DNA from: Acidobacteriota bacterium | GTDB lineage: Bacteria; Acidobacteriota; Thermoanaerobaculia; Multivoradales; JBCCEF01 | DNA: 64,000 nt | NCBI GenBank assembly: GCA_039028635.1 | Contig: JBCCHV010000001.1 | Coordinates: 124,001-188,000 of the forward strand | Direction: 5' to 3' | Shown: positions 33,043 to 39,919 of the stretch, in pieces | How positions within the stretch are numbered: the first letter of the stretch is position 1 | Layout of the letters: each line of letters starts with the position of its first letter | Made by a program: the position numbers and the translations under genes | The notes under the pieces: model-generated | The model's database searches: none | Told to the model about the DNA's origin: nothing | Seen by the model: the letters and a program-made list of their open reading frames with translations, nothing else

Positions 33043-34578
33043 ATGAAGATTCCGTGCCTCAGAGCTTGGCCTGCTTTGGTCGTCCTGGTCGCGAGCGTCG
33101 GGGTCTCGGCCGATGAACCCGTTTCGGACAGCAAAGCTCTTCAACCTATCGCCGCACCGATCGTCAACGGAGTTCTGACCTCGGGACTCTCATCGGTGGC
33201 GGCGCTGATAGGGCCGGCTCAGCAGACTGGGGAGCCCGCTGCCTTCTGCTCGGGAACTCTTATCGGCTGCCAGACGGTGCTCACTGCCGCACACTGCCTT
33301 TGCCCTGGAGATACGCCCTGCGCCGTCAACCCCGCCGATGTAGACGTCTTTTTTCAGCATTCTGGTATCTACCCGGTTGAAAGTGTGTCGGTTCATCCCC
33401 AGTACCAGTTTGGCGTCGGAAAAGACCTTGCGATTCTCCGCCTGCCGTTTCCGGTAGCGGGGGTTACTCCCACGCCGATCAACACCACGGCACGCCCAGC
33501 GCTAGGTAGTGCCGGGCTGATTTCAGGCTTTGGGCGAGTCGGTGGGAACGATCCCTATACGGGCATCAAACGAGCCGGAGCCGTTGTCACGAGCACTTGC
33601 CCTCCTGGGCTCTCACCATCGAATTTGTGCTGGGATTTTCTCGCGCCAGTGGGACCTGCTGGCTTCGACTCCAGTATATGCCAGGGGGATTCAGGCGGGC
33701 CTCTATTTGTTGACTTCGGAGGTGGCCCAAGGGTGGCTGGAGTTACCTCTGGCGTGAACTCAGAGAGTTGCCTGGCACCTAGTTCTGTTTTGGACACAGA
33801 TGTTTTCGTGGACCGCGCATGGATTCAGTCGGTCGCCGGCGCCGATCTCAACACGACCACTTGCAGCAGTTTTCCTGCTGCTGGCTCTTCGCAGGCTCCC
33901 ATAGCTGCGGCTGCGGGCGTCTTGTCGCCGGCTAACGCTGAGGATCGCTACACCCTCGCCGTTCCTTCGGGCGGGCAACTACTGTGGACCACGTTGAATG
34001 GTGAAGGCCCCTTCTTGGGTGACTACGATCTCTACGTCAAGAGGGGGTCGCCACCATCCCGAACCGACTTCGATTGTTCGTCCGAGCAACAGGGGCAGTT
34101 CGAAGCGTGCGGTGTTCCAAATTTCAGCGCAGGAACCTGGCATTTCCTCGTGGACAGATCTAGCGGCACCGGCCTCTACCAAATGACCACCACTACCTAT
34201 CTAGGAAACACGACAGGCGGCAGTGAGTGCGTGCCCAATGCCCAGACTCTCTGCCTTCGGAACAGGCGCTTCCGAGTGACGGTCGATTTCCGGCAACGAG
34301 GCGCACTCTCCAAGCCGGCGACGGCAGTTCCTTTTACCGACAGCTCGGGCCTCTTTTGGTTCTTCAGTCAGGACAATTCGGAAATGCTGGTTAAAGTCCT
34401 CGATGCCTGTGTCGAGCCATTCAATCGATACTGGGTGTTTTTCGCGGCTACGACAAATGTCGAGTTCGAAGTGGTCGTCGAAGACACTCTGCGGGGTGCT
34501 GTTCGCCGTTACCCCAATCCCCAGGGAATGACAGCGCTTCCGATCCAGGATACGCAAGCTTTCGCGACTTGCCCATAG
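33043..34578 (+). CDS. Secreted trypsin-like serine protease (S1) with PPC-like and lineage-specific C-terminal domains
   Basis: The 511-residue protein has a signal peptide (MKIPCLRAWPALVVLVASVG, then VSADEP) and an S1 domain (about 40-270). The triad is complete: LTAAHC (His 84), KDLAIL (Asp 128) and GDSGGP (Ser 217). Residues about 285-390 resemble a bacterial pre-peptidase C-terminal domain (DYDLYVKRGSPPSRTDFDC, then AGTWHFLVDRSSGTGLY). The last 115 residues form a domain seen, as far as I recall, in many Acidobacteriota secreted proteins (CLRNRRFRVTVDF, GLFWFFSQDN, NRYWVFFAATTNVEFEV). GGGAGG just before the ATG at 33043 supports that start over 33031. It is cargo of the tRNA-Cys element. 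Confidence 0.9.
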   Translation: MKIPCLRAWPALVVLVASVGVSADEPVSDSKALQPIAAPIVNGVLTSGLSSVAALIGPAQQTGEPAAFCSGTLIGCQTVLTAAHCLCPGDTPCAVNPADVDVFFQHSGIYPVESVSVHPQYQFGVGKDLAILRLPFPVAGVTPTPINTTARPALGSAGLISGFGRVGGNDPYTGIKRAGAVVTSTCPPGLSPSNLCWDFLAPVGPAGFDSSICQGDSGGPLFVDFGGGPRVAGVTSGVNSESCLAPSSVLDTDVFVDRAWIQSVAGADLNTTTCSSFPAAGSSQAPIAAAAGVLSPANAEDRYTLAVPSGGQLLWTTLNGEGPFLGDYDLYVKRGSPPSRTDFDCSSEQQGQFEACGVPNFSAGTWHFLVDRSSGTGLYQMTTTTYLGNTTGGSECVPNAQTLCLRNRRFRVTVDFRQRGALSKPATAVPFTDSSGLFWFFSQDNSEMLVKVLDACVEPFNRYWVFFAATTNVEFEVVVEDTLRGAVRRYPNPQGMTALPIQDTQAFATCP

Positions 34579-34623
34579 GCGCCTTGATCGACGCCTAGAC
34601 AGATTGGGTCGCCCATGAGAAGC

Positions 34624-34663
34624 GATGCGGTGATGCAGGCCCTAGGGAACGAATCACCGCATC
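34624..34663. terminator. Hairpin between the convergent protease and ATPase genes
   Basis: GATGCGGTGAT and ATCACCGCATC form a perfect 11-bp stem with an 18-base loop, between the stops at 34578 and 34672. No U-tract is present. It could stop transcription from both sides or have another role. Confidence 0.45.
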
Positions 34664-34671
34664 ATGAACCC

Positions 34672-35799
34672 TCAGGTGAGGCACTTGATCCTCTTCAAGG
34701 CTCGACACACCGTGGACTGGGATACTCCTAGCTGCTCAGCGATCTCACGCTGTGGAAGGCCCTCGGCCGCTAGTTGCTGCGCCTGCTCGGCGATCGAGTC
34801 CTGAAGGGGCTTCCACGTCCATCCTTCTAGCTTCCCGGCCTCGCCGGCCGGCTTGGTCGAGTAGCGAGCCTCGATCTCGGCAACATCCTCTCCGAAGATG
34901 TGACGTGCCTTCGGGAACTTGAGAGTGAAACGTGCTCCCTCCTCTGGGCTGTAGTCGGCGGGCCGGGCCAACGAGATCGACAGATCCAAAACGTCCTCCC
35001 TTCGCGAGGTCCCCCGTTGGGCACCACTCTTCCCGGAGTGGTGAACGAGAAGCACGGAGAATCCTTGCCGGCGGAGCCTGAGAAGCCACGCTTGGGTGGG
35101 TGACCAGCTATCGGCCTCATTGTCCCTGACCGTCGGGAGTAGGCAACTCACGTTGTCGAGGACTACGAGCGAACCGGGCCTTAGTTGGCGTTCGATTTCT
35201 GTCCGTCCTCGCTCGGTCGAGAGGTCCGGGGGTGAGCCTTCGGGACCCTGCGCATCCCAGGAAGCGATCTGGAACATGCCTTCGCGATCGTTTTTGACGC
35301 CTTGGCTTTTCCCGAGATTTCGGAGGCGTTCTTGCATGTCCTCGGCTGGCATTTCGCCGTCAACGTAGAGAACAGGGTTGGGTTCCTCTGCGGTCCATCG
35401 TAGGAATCGGCCACCGGTAGCTATCGCCCAGCCCAGGCCGATCGAAAAGAGCGTCTTTCCGCAACCGCGAGGCGCATAGACCATGGAGAGACTCTTCTGC
35501 AGAATCAAGGGCTCAAGCAGAAAGCGCCGAGGAGGAAAGTCAAAGAGATCGAATTCGTTGGCCGTGTAGAGCTTCAACCCGCTGCGGCCTTCTCTGGCTG
35601 ACCGGCCGGAAACCTCTTCATTGGTGACCTCGACAGGAATCGTATTGGCTCCTGAATCGCCTTCGAGAATCCTCGCTGGAGGCTCGATCGGTTCGGGCAA
35701 ATGTGGCCTCTCGCGCTCGGCCTCAAAGGCGCTAAGGCTTGGGGGTAGCGCGTCAGCGAGTGTGCTGAAGTCGCACCTTGGCTTGTCGGTCCTATCCAC
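34672..35799 (-). CDS. RecA-like AAA ATPase (RepA/AAA_25 type) with C-terminal HTH
   Basis: The 375-residue protein has Walker A APRGCGKT, a sensor segment PNPVLYVDGEMPAEDMQERL, Walker B GSLVVLDNVS, and LLVHHSGKSGAQRGTS with DVLDLSISL. These match plasmid RepA-like hexameric helicases and phage AAA_25 ATPases. The C-terminus LPQREIAEQLGVSQSTVCRA is a helix-turn-helix. It probably drives element replication. I use the GTG at 35799, which overlaps the upstream stop by eight bases (GTGGATAG), the same coupling as at the next junction; an ATG at 35937 would give 46 more residues. Confidence 0.8.
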   Translation of the reverse strand: MDRTDKPRCDFSTLADALPPSLSAFEAERERPHLPEPIEPPARILEGDSGANTIPVEVTNEEVSGRSAREGRSGLKLYTANEFDLFDFPPRRFLLEPLILQKSLSMVYAPRGCGKTLFSIGLGWAIATGGRFLRWTAEEPNPVLYVDGEMPAEDMQERLRNLGKSQGVKNDREGMFQIASWDAQGPEGSPPDLSTERGRTEIERQLRPGSLVVLDNVSCLLPTVRDNEADSWSPTQAWLLRLRRQGFSVLLVHHSGKSGAQRGTSRREDVLDLSISLARPADYSPEEGARFTLKFPKARHIFGEDVAEIEARYSTKPAGEAGKLEGWTWKPLQDSIAEQAQQLAAEGLPQREIAEQLGVSQSTVCRALKRIKCLT

Positions 35800-36337
35800 T
35801 GGTCCGACCCCGGCCAACCGAATCACGAGGCTCAATCCGCACTGCGGGAACCTCCCCCAGAAGGTTGACGCCTTCGAGTTGCCGATGGTGGGAGTCCTGC
35901 CACTTCCCATCCGGGGGATACACCGCAACCCCGCCACGAGCCGAGATCTGGTCTACCTCACGCTCGCTCGAAGCTATCGTGACGGGAGTGCCCTCCCTGC
36001 GAGCACGGACGAGCCTCTCAGAGCCGTAGACGGTGGAAGGTAGAGCCTGCCCATCCGTCAGCTTCCAGCCCCCTCCGGTCGGGCTGAGCACTTGCCAGCG
36101 GGAGCCCTCGGGCTCGCCATCCCATCCAGGGATGTAGACCACTCGGCGCATGTGCTGTTCGCCAGACTCCGAGAGGTAGGCAAACCAACAGGTGGGTACT
36201 GGCTCTGAACTACGGCTCCTGGGTGAGGTAGGATGATTGGTGCCGGAGAAGACTGCCGGTTTTCCTGCAGAGTACGTTCCGCCGGGCCGTCCCGCGCTCC
36301 ATACGCGGGTCGGCGGGGCATGTTTGCACCTACTCAT
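35792..36337 (-). CDS. Element protein, degenerate primase (Toprim)-like
   Basis: The 181-residue protein begins MSRCKHAPPTRVWSAGRPGG. Its second half reads ALPSTVYGSERLVRAR, then TPVTIASSEREVDQISARGG and PPDGKWQDSHHRQLEGVNLL. That order resembles phage primases, where EGEKDADRL precedes a PGGAGKW segment. The Toprim glutamate (EGEK becomes SSER) and the DxD segment are absent, so if it is a primase relative it is inactive or eroded. The ATG overlaps the HTH gene stop (ATGAGTAG) and its own stop overlaps the ATPase GTG. Confidence in the family is low; confidence that it is coding is moderate. Confidence 0.5.
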   Translation of the reverse strand: MSRCKHAPPTRVWSAGRPGGTYSAGKPAVFSGTNHPTSPRSRSSEPVPTCWFAYLSESGEQHMRRVVYIPGWDGEPEGSRWQVLSPTGGGWKLTDGQALPSTVYGSERLVRARREGTPVTIASSEREVDQISARGGVAVYPPDGKWQDSHHRQLEGVNLLGEVPAVRIEPRDSVGRGRTSG

Positions 36338-36566
36338 TACCGCTCCCGGAAGTCCGAACCTCGCTAGTCGAGTGTGCTGTCCGTGCGTCGCTCCAGGCTT
36401 GGAGATCTTCCCTCGCGTAGAGAATCGCACGTCCATGGCGGCGATACGGCGGACCTCCACCGTCAACTCTCCATCGTTCGAGTGTGCTTCTCTTCAAGCC
36501 TAGAAAGTCGGATGCCTCCGGGGTTCGTAGAAAGGGCTTCATGTCGTTCGACACTGAATGAGCCAT
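36330..36566 (-). CDS. AlpA/excisionase-like helix-turn-helix protein
   Basis: The 78-residue protein contains LRTPEASDFLGLKRSTLERW, RVDGGGPPYRRHGRAILYAR and EDLQAWSDAR. This is the winged-HTH pattern of the AlpA/Xis (MerR-like) family, which controls integrase genes or directs excision. The ATG at 36566 has GGAG nine bases upstream; in-frame starts at 36599 and 36683 are weaker. Its stop overlaps the next ATG (ATGAGTAG). It follows the integrase and the 301-residue gene after a 252-base gap. Confidence 0.75.
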   Translation of the reverse strand: MAHSVSNDMKPFLRTPEASDFLGLKRSTLERWRVDGGGPPYRRHGRAILYAREDLQAWSDARTAHSTSEVRTSGSGNE

Positions 36567-36818
36567 GAGGGTTTCTCCAAGTCGTTCGAATGTGGTCATG
36601 CTCCAACCAGGTATATCCAGTGTCGCGACGACGCCGGATAGATGGGAGGAGGTAACCTGAGAATCACGACTCGGGATACACAACGAATCGACCGAAAGTC
36701 TTTGCTATCAGGGATTTGTGAGAGTCTCTTGGGGGGGGAAGTCGAAGTGAATCGTTCTAGAGGGGGGGGGCGAGCCAGGTCGGCGCCCTTCTCAGACCTC
36801 ATTCGTTGGGCATCGCTG
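36567..36818. other. 252-base noncoding gap with two long G tracts
   Basis: The plus strand has G8 at 36731-36738 and G9 at 36762-36770. Read on the minus strand, which is the transcript of the upstream integrase genes, this is a C-rich, G-poor stretch after the stop at 36819, the profile of a Rho loading site. Several GAATCG/GATTCG motifs occur here and in the end of the neighbouring gene (near 36683 and 36748). The promoter of the AlpA-ATPase block probably lies here, but I see no clear box. Confidence 0.35.
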
Positions 36819-37724
36819 CTACTTGATTCGGCTAACGCCTCTCGTGTTCGATCGGATTCGATCGAGCGGTAGTCCTACGGACTCCGCTGCGGCTTCTACG
36901 GCATCCTTGTATGTGGACCTAGCGGCGTAGTCTCGGACCGCGCCTTGGGGGACTCGATAAGGTCCTTTCTGTAAATTCTCAACGGTCCACTGGGGTGTTG
37001 CTTCATAGGGTGCTCCGGCCTGCTTCATCGCCAACCAGCAGAGATTCCGGGCCTGTTGTTCGACCGATCGCCTGTGTCCGGACTGTTGACCATCCCAGTG
37101 ACCGATAAACCAGAGTCTCCAGGGCTCTTCCCTGGGATCCTCTTTGGGATGCTGAGAGAGAATCGCGGGGCTAGAAGTCTCGAATGCCTCTTCAAAGGCT
37201 TGCGCGAGAGCCGTCCTCTGCTCGTCCTTCCACTGCTCAAAGGTCTTGCGATCAAGTGACGCCAACAGTGGATTTGGCAATTCGACCTCAAAGGTCCGTC
37301 GGATAGGTGGAGGCTGGAAGCGGGTATCAGCCCCAGTTAGGTAGCTGCGTTTTTCGTTCAATTCTTTTGGGGAGAAAAACTGTCCCGACGCCCGAGGGTC
37401 GAATATCCAGTAGTCGTCGTCGGCCGAGTAGCTGAGATGTTCTTCAGCCTCCTGCTTCATTTGGGCGGTATCGGGGAGATGCGAGCGCTTTGTCCACTGG
37501 GCAAACCAACCTTCGTCAAGCCGACCCCGAGGGAGCTCGTCTCCGTACTCATCCTCTCCGCGCAAGTGGGGAGGCTTTGGAAATGGAGCCTCGAGGAAGT
37601 AGCCGCTCTTTGCCTCTCTAAGGCTCTCCAGGGCCCGTGGGCTGGCTTCGTGCAGGTAGTAGAGGAACCAGCGAAGTTGGGTCCTGTCATCGAAGAGGAC
37701 CCGGCCTGCGGGCTTCTCAGCCAT
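36819..37724 (-). CDS. Element protein of unknown function, coupled to the integrase
   Basis: The 301-residue soluble protein begins MAEKPAGRVLFDDRTQLRWF and has many Trp, Pro and charged residues: FPKPPHLRGEDEYGDELPRG, YWIFDPRASGQFFSPKEL, RRTFEVELPNPLLASLDRKT and EEPWRLWFIGHWDGQQSGHR. I recognise no family. The ATG at 37724 overlaps the integrase stop by eight bases (ATGGCTGA). Being tied to int, it may act in integration control or replication, but nothing in the sequence shows this. Confidence 0.6.
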   Translation of the reverse strand: MAEKPAGRVLFDDRTQLRWFLYYLHEASPRALESLREAKSGYFLEAPFPKPPHLRGEDEYGDELPRGRLDEGWFAQWTKRSHLPDTAQMKQEAEEHLSYSADDDYWIFDPRASGQFFSPKELNEKRSYLTGADTRFQPPPIRRTFEVELPNPLLASLDRKTFEQWKDEQRTALAQAFEEAFETSSPAILSQHPKEDPREEPWRLWFIGHWDGQQSGHRRSVEQQARNLCWLAMKQAGAPYEATPQWTVENLQKGPYRVPQGAVRDYAARSTYKDAVEAAAESVGLPLDRIRSNTRGVSRIK

Positions 37725-38931
37725 GAGAACGCTTCCGACTGGCCTCTTTCTCAAAGGGGACTATTTCGGCCTCTGTGCCCCGCATTCTCGCCGCGACCTC
37801 CGCGCCGATTTGGCTCGCCGCGCGCTGTAGGACATCGCTCTCTAAGTGGGCGTACCGTTTGGTAGTCGCGGGCGTCTTGTGCCCGAGTAGACCGCCAATT
37901 ACAGGAAGCGACATGCCCGCCCCGACGGCGGCTGCCGCGTAGCTGTGGCGCAGGTCGTGAAGCCTCACGTCCTCTAGCTCCGCGGCCGAGCGGATTCGCC
38001 GCCAGCTCTTGTCGATCCCGATGAAGGGACCCTCCGGAGTGTTACCCCAGCAAACAAAGGGATTCCCATCGACTCGTGCGGCGTTTGTCAGAAGCTCCAA
38101 GGTGGGTGCGTTAAGCTGAATATCCTTCGCCCCTGTCTTGCTGTCCTGAAGTCGAAGCCGATTTCCGGGAAGGTCTACCTCATCCCAGCGAAGGCCGAGA
38201 ATTTCTCCCCGCCGAGCCCCTGTCAGAAGCAGGAGGCGAATGCACAGGATGGCGCTTGGGTGCTCAGAGTTGGAGCCTTCCGCCTCTTTGAGGGCTTCGG
38301 CTAGTCGTGAGGTTTCTTCGCCCGTGAGGTAGCGCTTTCGCGGCTCCTCCTTGTACCGGTCGATGTTCCGGGCCGGGTTCGAGCCATCAGCCCGATAGCC
38401 CCACCTCTCAGCAAGGGCAAACATTTTTCCGGCCAAGGAAGCGGCGCGGTTCGCTTGAGTTGGTGTTCCTCGGTGCTTGTCGTGCATCTTCGCGACATCG
38501 CCCCGCGTAACAGCAGCCACTTTGAGCCGGCCGAGAGACGGAATGATGACCAATCGCAAGAGCCGCTCATCGGACTGAATCGAACTCGGCTTCTTCTTAG
38601 GCCGGGCGTGGCGCTCCATATAGACTTCGGCAAGCTCCGAGACGGTGAGCCCTTCGCGGCCTTGCTTGCGCTCCTCGGCGGGATTGGCCCCTTGAGCGAT
38701 CCTGGCGAGATGGTCCCGGGCCAGTTGGCGCGCCTGAGTCGGAGTCAAATGGCCGTACCGGCCCAAGGTGTATTTGCGAGTCCTACCGCTCGCATCTCTG
38801 TACTGGATCAAGAACGCCTTGCTGCCGCTCGGCCTACAGCGCAGGCCAAACCCGCTGAGGCTCTCGTCGAAGTGGATCTCTTCCTTCTCCGGAGGTTTTA
38901 GTTGGTCAATCGCTCGCTTGGTGAGCCTCAT
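37717..38931 (-). CDS. int: Tyrosine recombinase / P4-type integrase
   Basis: The 404-residue protein has the N-terminal arm-binding DUF4102-like domain (MRLTKRAIDQLKPPEKEEIH, SGFGLRCRPSGSKAFLIQYR, then YTLGRYGHLTPTQAR), a core-binding domain (about 105-210) and a catalytic domain. The residues R-H-R-H-Y are visible in TGARRGEILGLRW, LHDLRHSYAAAAVGAG and LLGHKTPATTKRYAHL. It should recombine attP with the 3' end of tRNA-Cys. AGAGGA lies before the ATG at 38931. It is leftward from the right end of the element, and its stop overlaps the next start. Confidence 0.95.
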   Translation of the reverse strand: MRLTKRAIDQLKPPEKEEIHFDESLSGFGLRCRPSGSKAFLIQYRDASGRTRKYTLGRYGHLTPTQARQLARDHLARIAQGANPAEERKQGREGLTVSELAEVYMERHARPKKKPSSIQSDERLLRLVIIPSLGRLKVAAVTRGDVAKMHDKHRGTPTQANRAASLAGKMFALAERWGYRADGSNPARNIDRYKEEPRKRYLTGEETSRLAEALKEAEGSNSEHPSAILCIRLLLLTGARRGEILGLRWDEVDLPGNRLRLQDSKTGAKDIQLNAPTLELLTNAARVDGNPFVCWGNTPEGPFIGIDKSWRRIRSAAELEDVRLHDLRHSYAAAAVGAGMSLPVIGGLLGHKTPATTKRYAHLESDVLQRAASQIGAEVAARMRGTEAEIVPFEKEASRKRSHG

Positions 38932-38967
38932 ATTCCTCTCTTCCTAGAGCGCCCTCCGGAACCTCCG

Positions 38968-38986
38968 CGGAAGCATGGCGGAAGCA
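38968..38986 (+). promoter_or_regulatory. Putative right integrase arm-type sites (two CGGAAGCA copies)
   Basis: CGGAAGCA at 38968-38975 and 38979-38986, 11 bases apart, repeat the pair at the left end in orientation and spacing. They lie between the int start and the right repeat. The rest of 38932-39094 has no gene. Confidence 0.55.
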
Positions 38987-39094
38987 GGAGGAGTCACTCT
39001 GAGTCCAACTGCATCGCAATGTATACAAGGGAAAGTCCTGTGAAGCAAGGGTCTACGGTAGTTGGTGCAACTCAGCCATACGAAGGGAGAGAGA

Positions 39095-39139
39095 CTGCAA
39101 AACCCTCATTCGTCGGTTCGATTCCGACCGTCGCCTCCA
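39095..39139 (+). repeat. attR: 45-bp direct repeat (tRNA-Cys 3' fragment)
   Basis: It is an exact copy of 30942-30986 without the 5' half of the tRNA, so it cannot make a tRNA. It marks the right end of the element; host sequence resumes at 39140. Confidence 0.95.
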
Positions 39140-39209
39140 CCCTCTCGCATATTCAGCACGACGATCCTTCTGCGATCAGCCGCGTGATCCCGATGGAGCG
39201 CCTGGCATC

Positions 39210-39857
39210 GTGACCGCGCAGAGCTCCCATTTGGTGGTGACCCGCTTCGCGGTGCCGAGGGACCGCCCCGGGACCGCTTCCCTGTACCGGGATCCGCACT
39301 GGCTCGCCGGCCGCCACGAGCTCTTTCGGCGCTACTTCGTACCCAGTGTCGCGCCCCTCGGCGTGCCGGTGATTCTGCTGTGCGGCGAGCAGGCGGCGGC
39401 GGCGGTGGCGGAGGCGGTGGCCGATCTACCCTGGGCGCGGGTCGAGGTGCAGGACGACTGGCACGCTGGATGGCGCGGTCGGCGAAGCCAGGTGATCACC
39501 CGCCTCGACTCCGACGACGCCGTCCATCCGGAGTGGTTCGCGGCCGTTGACGAAGCGCCGGCGTCGGCGCGCATCTGCATCACCCATCGTTCTCTGCGCT
39601 ACCACCCGAGAAGCGGTCGCCTGCAGCGCTATCGGCGCCGTGAGGCCGCGCCCCTGGCGGCCTTTCGGGGCGGCTCGAACCCTTATGCCATCGACCATCG
39701 GTTCTTGGCCAGCCAGTCGGGCGTCCATACCCTACGGGGGCCCTATTTGCTGCAGGTGGTTCACGGTGGAAACGTCAAGAACCGGCCACCGAAGGCGTGG
39801 CGTCTCGATCGCTGGACGCGGCGATCGCGCTTGCGGGAATTCGGTCTCTCACCCTGA
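39210..39857 (+). CDS. Glycosyltransferase-like protein (putative rhamnosyltransferase family)
   Basis: The 215-residue protein begins MTAQSSHLVVTRFAVP and has WLAGRHELFRRYFVPSVAPL. It continues with QVITRLDSDDAVHPEWFAAV, where LDSDDA is a DxD-like sugar-nucleotide site, and FRGGSNPYAI, as in the putative rhamnosyltransferase group (PF11316). The sugar and acceptor are unknown. It starts with GTG at 39210, directly beyond the integrated element, and may have had an upstream partner before integration. Confidence 0.7.
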   Translation: MTAQSSHLVVTRFAVPRDRPGTASLYRDPHWLAGRHELFRRYFVPSVAPLGVPVILLCGEQAAAAVAEAVADLPWARVEVQDDWHAGWRGRRSQVITRLDSDDAVHPEWFAAVDEAPASARICITHRSLRYHPRSGRLQRYRRREAAPLAAFRGGSNPYAIDHRFLASQSGVHTLRGPYLLQVVHGGNVKNRPPKAWRLDRWTRRSRLREFGLSP

Positions 39858-39919
39858 AGCCGGCCGGAATTCAACGGAACGCCGGATCCGGACCCCGAAC
39901 AGGTTAGAGTCGCAACTCC

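Larger units (their letters stand above)
30942..39139. mobile_element. 8.2-kb integrative element inserted in the 3' end of tRNA-Cys
   Basis: The element is bounded by a perfect 45-bp direct repeat (30942-30986 and 39095-39139). It holds a tyrosine integrase next to the right end, an AlpA-like HTH protein, a RecA-like ATPase, a ribbon-helix-helix repressor, a terminase-small-subunit-like protein, a secreted trypsin and several unknown genes. Its base composition is visibly richer in A and T than the flanks. No capsid, tail, conjugation or relaxase gene is present, so it cannot move cells alone; it could be a phage satellite or a reduced integrative element. The 30987-31472 stretch has no gene I believe in; it holds the left arm sites. 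Confidence 0.93.

Noticed and set aside
39095-39139. Second tRNA-Cys gene at the right end of the element
   Set aside because: Only the 3' 45 bases are present. The D-arm, the 5' acceptor strand and the 5' anticodon stem are absent, so it is an att copy.
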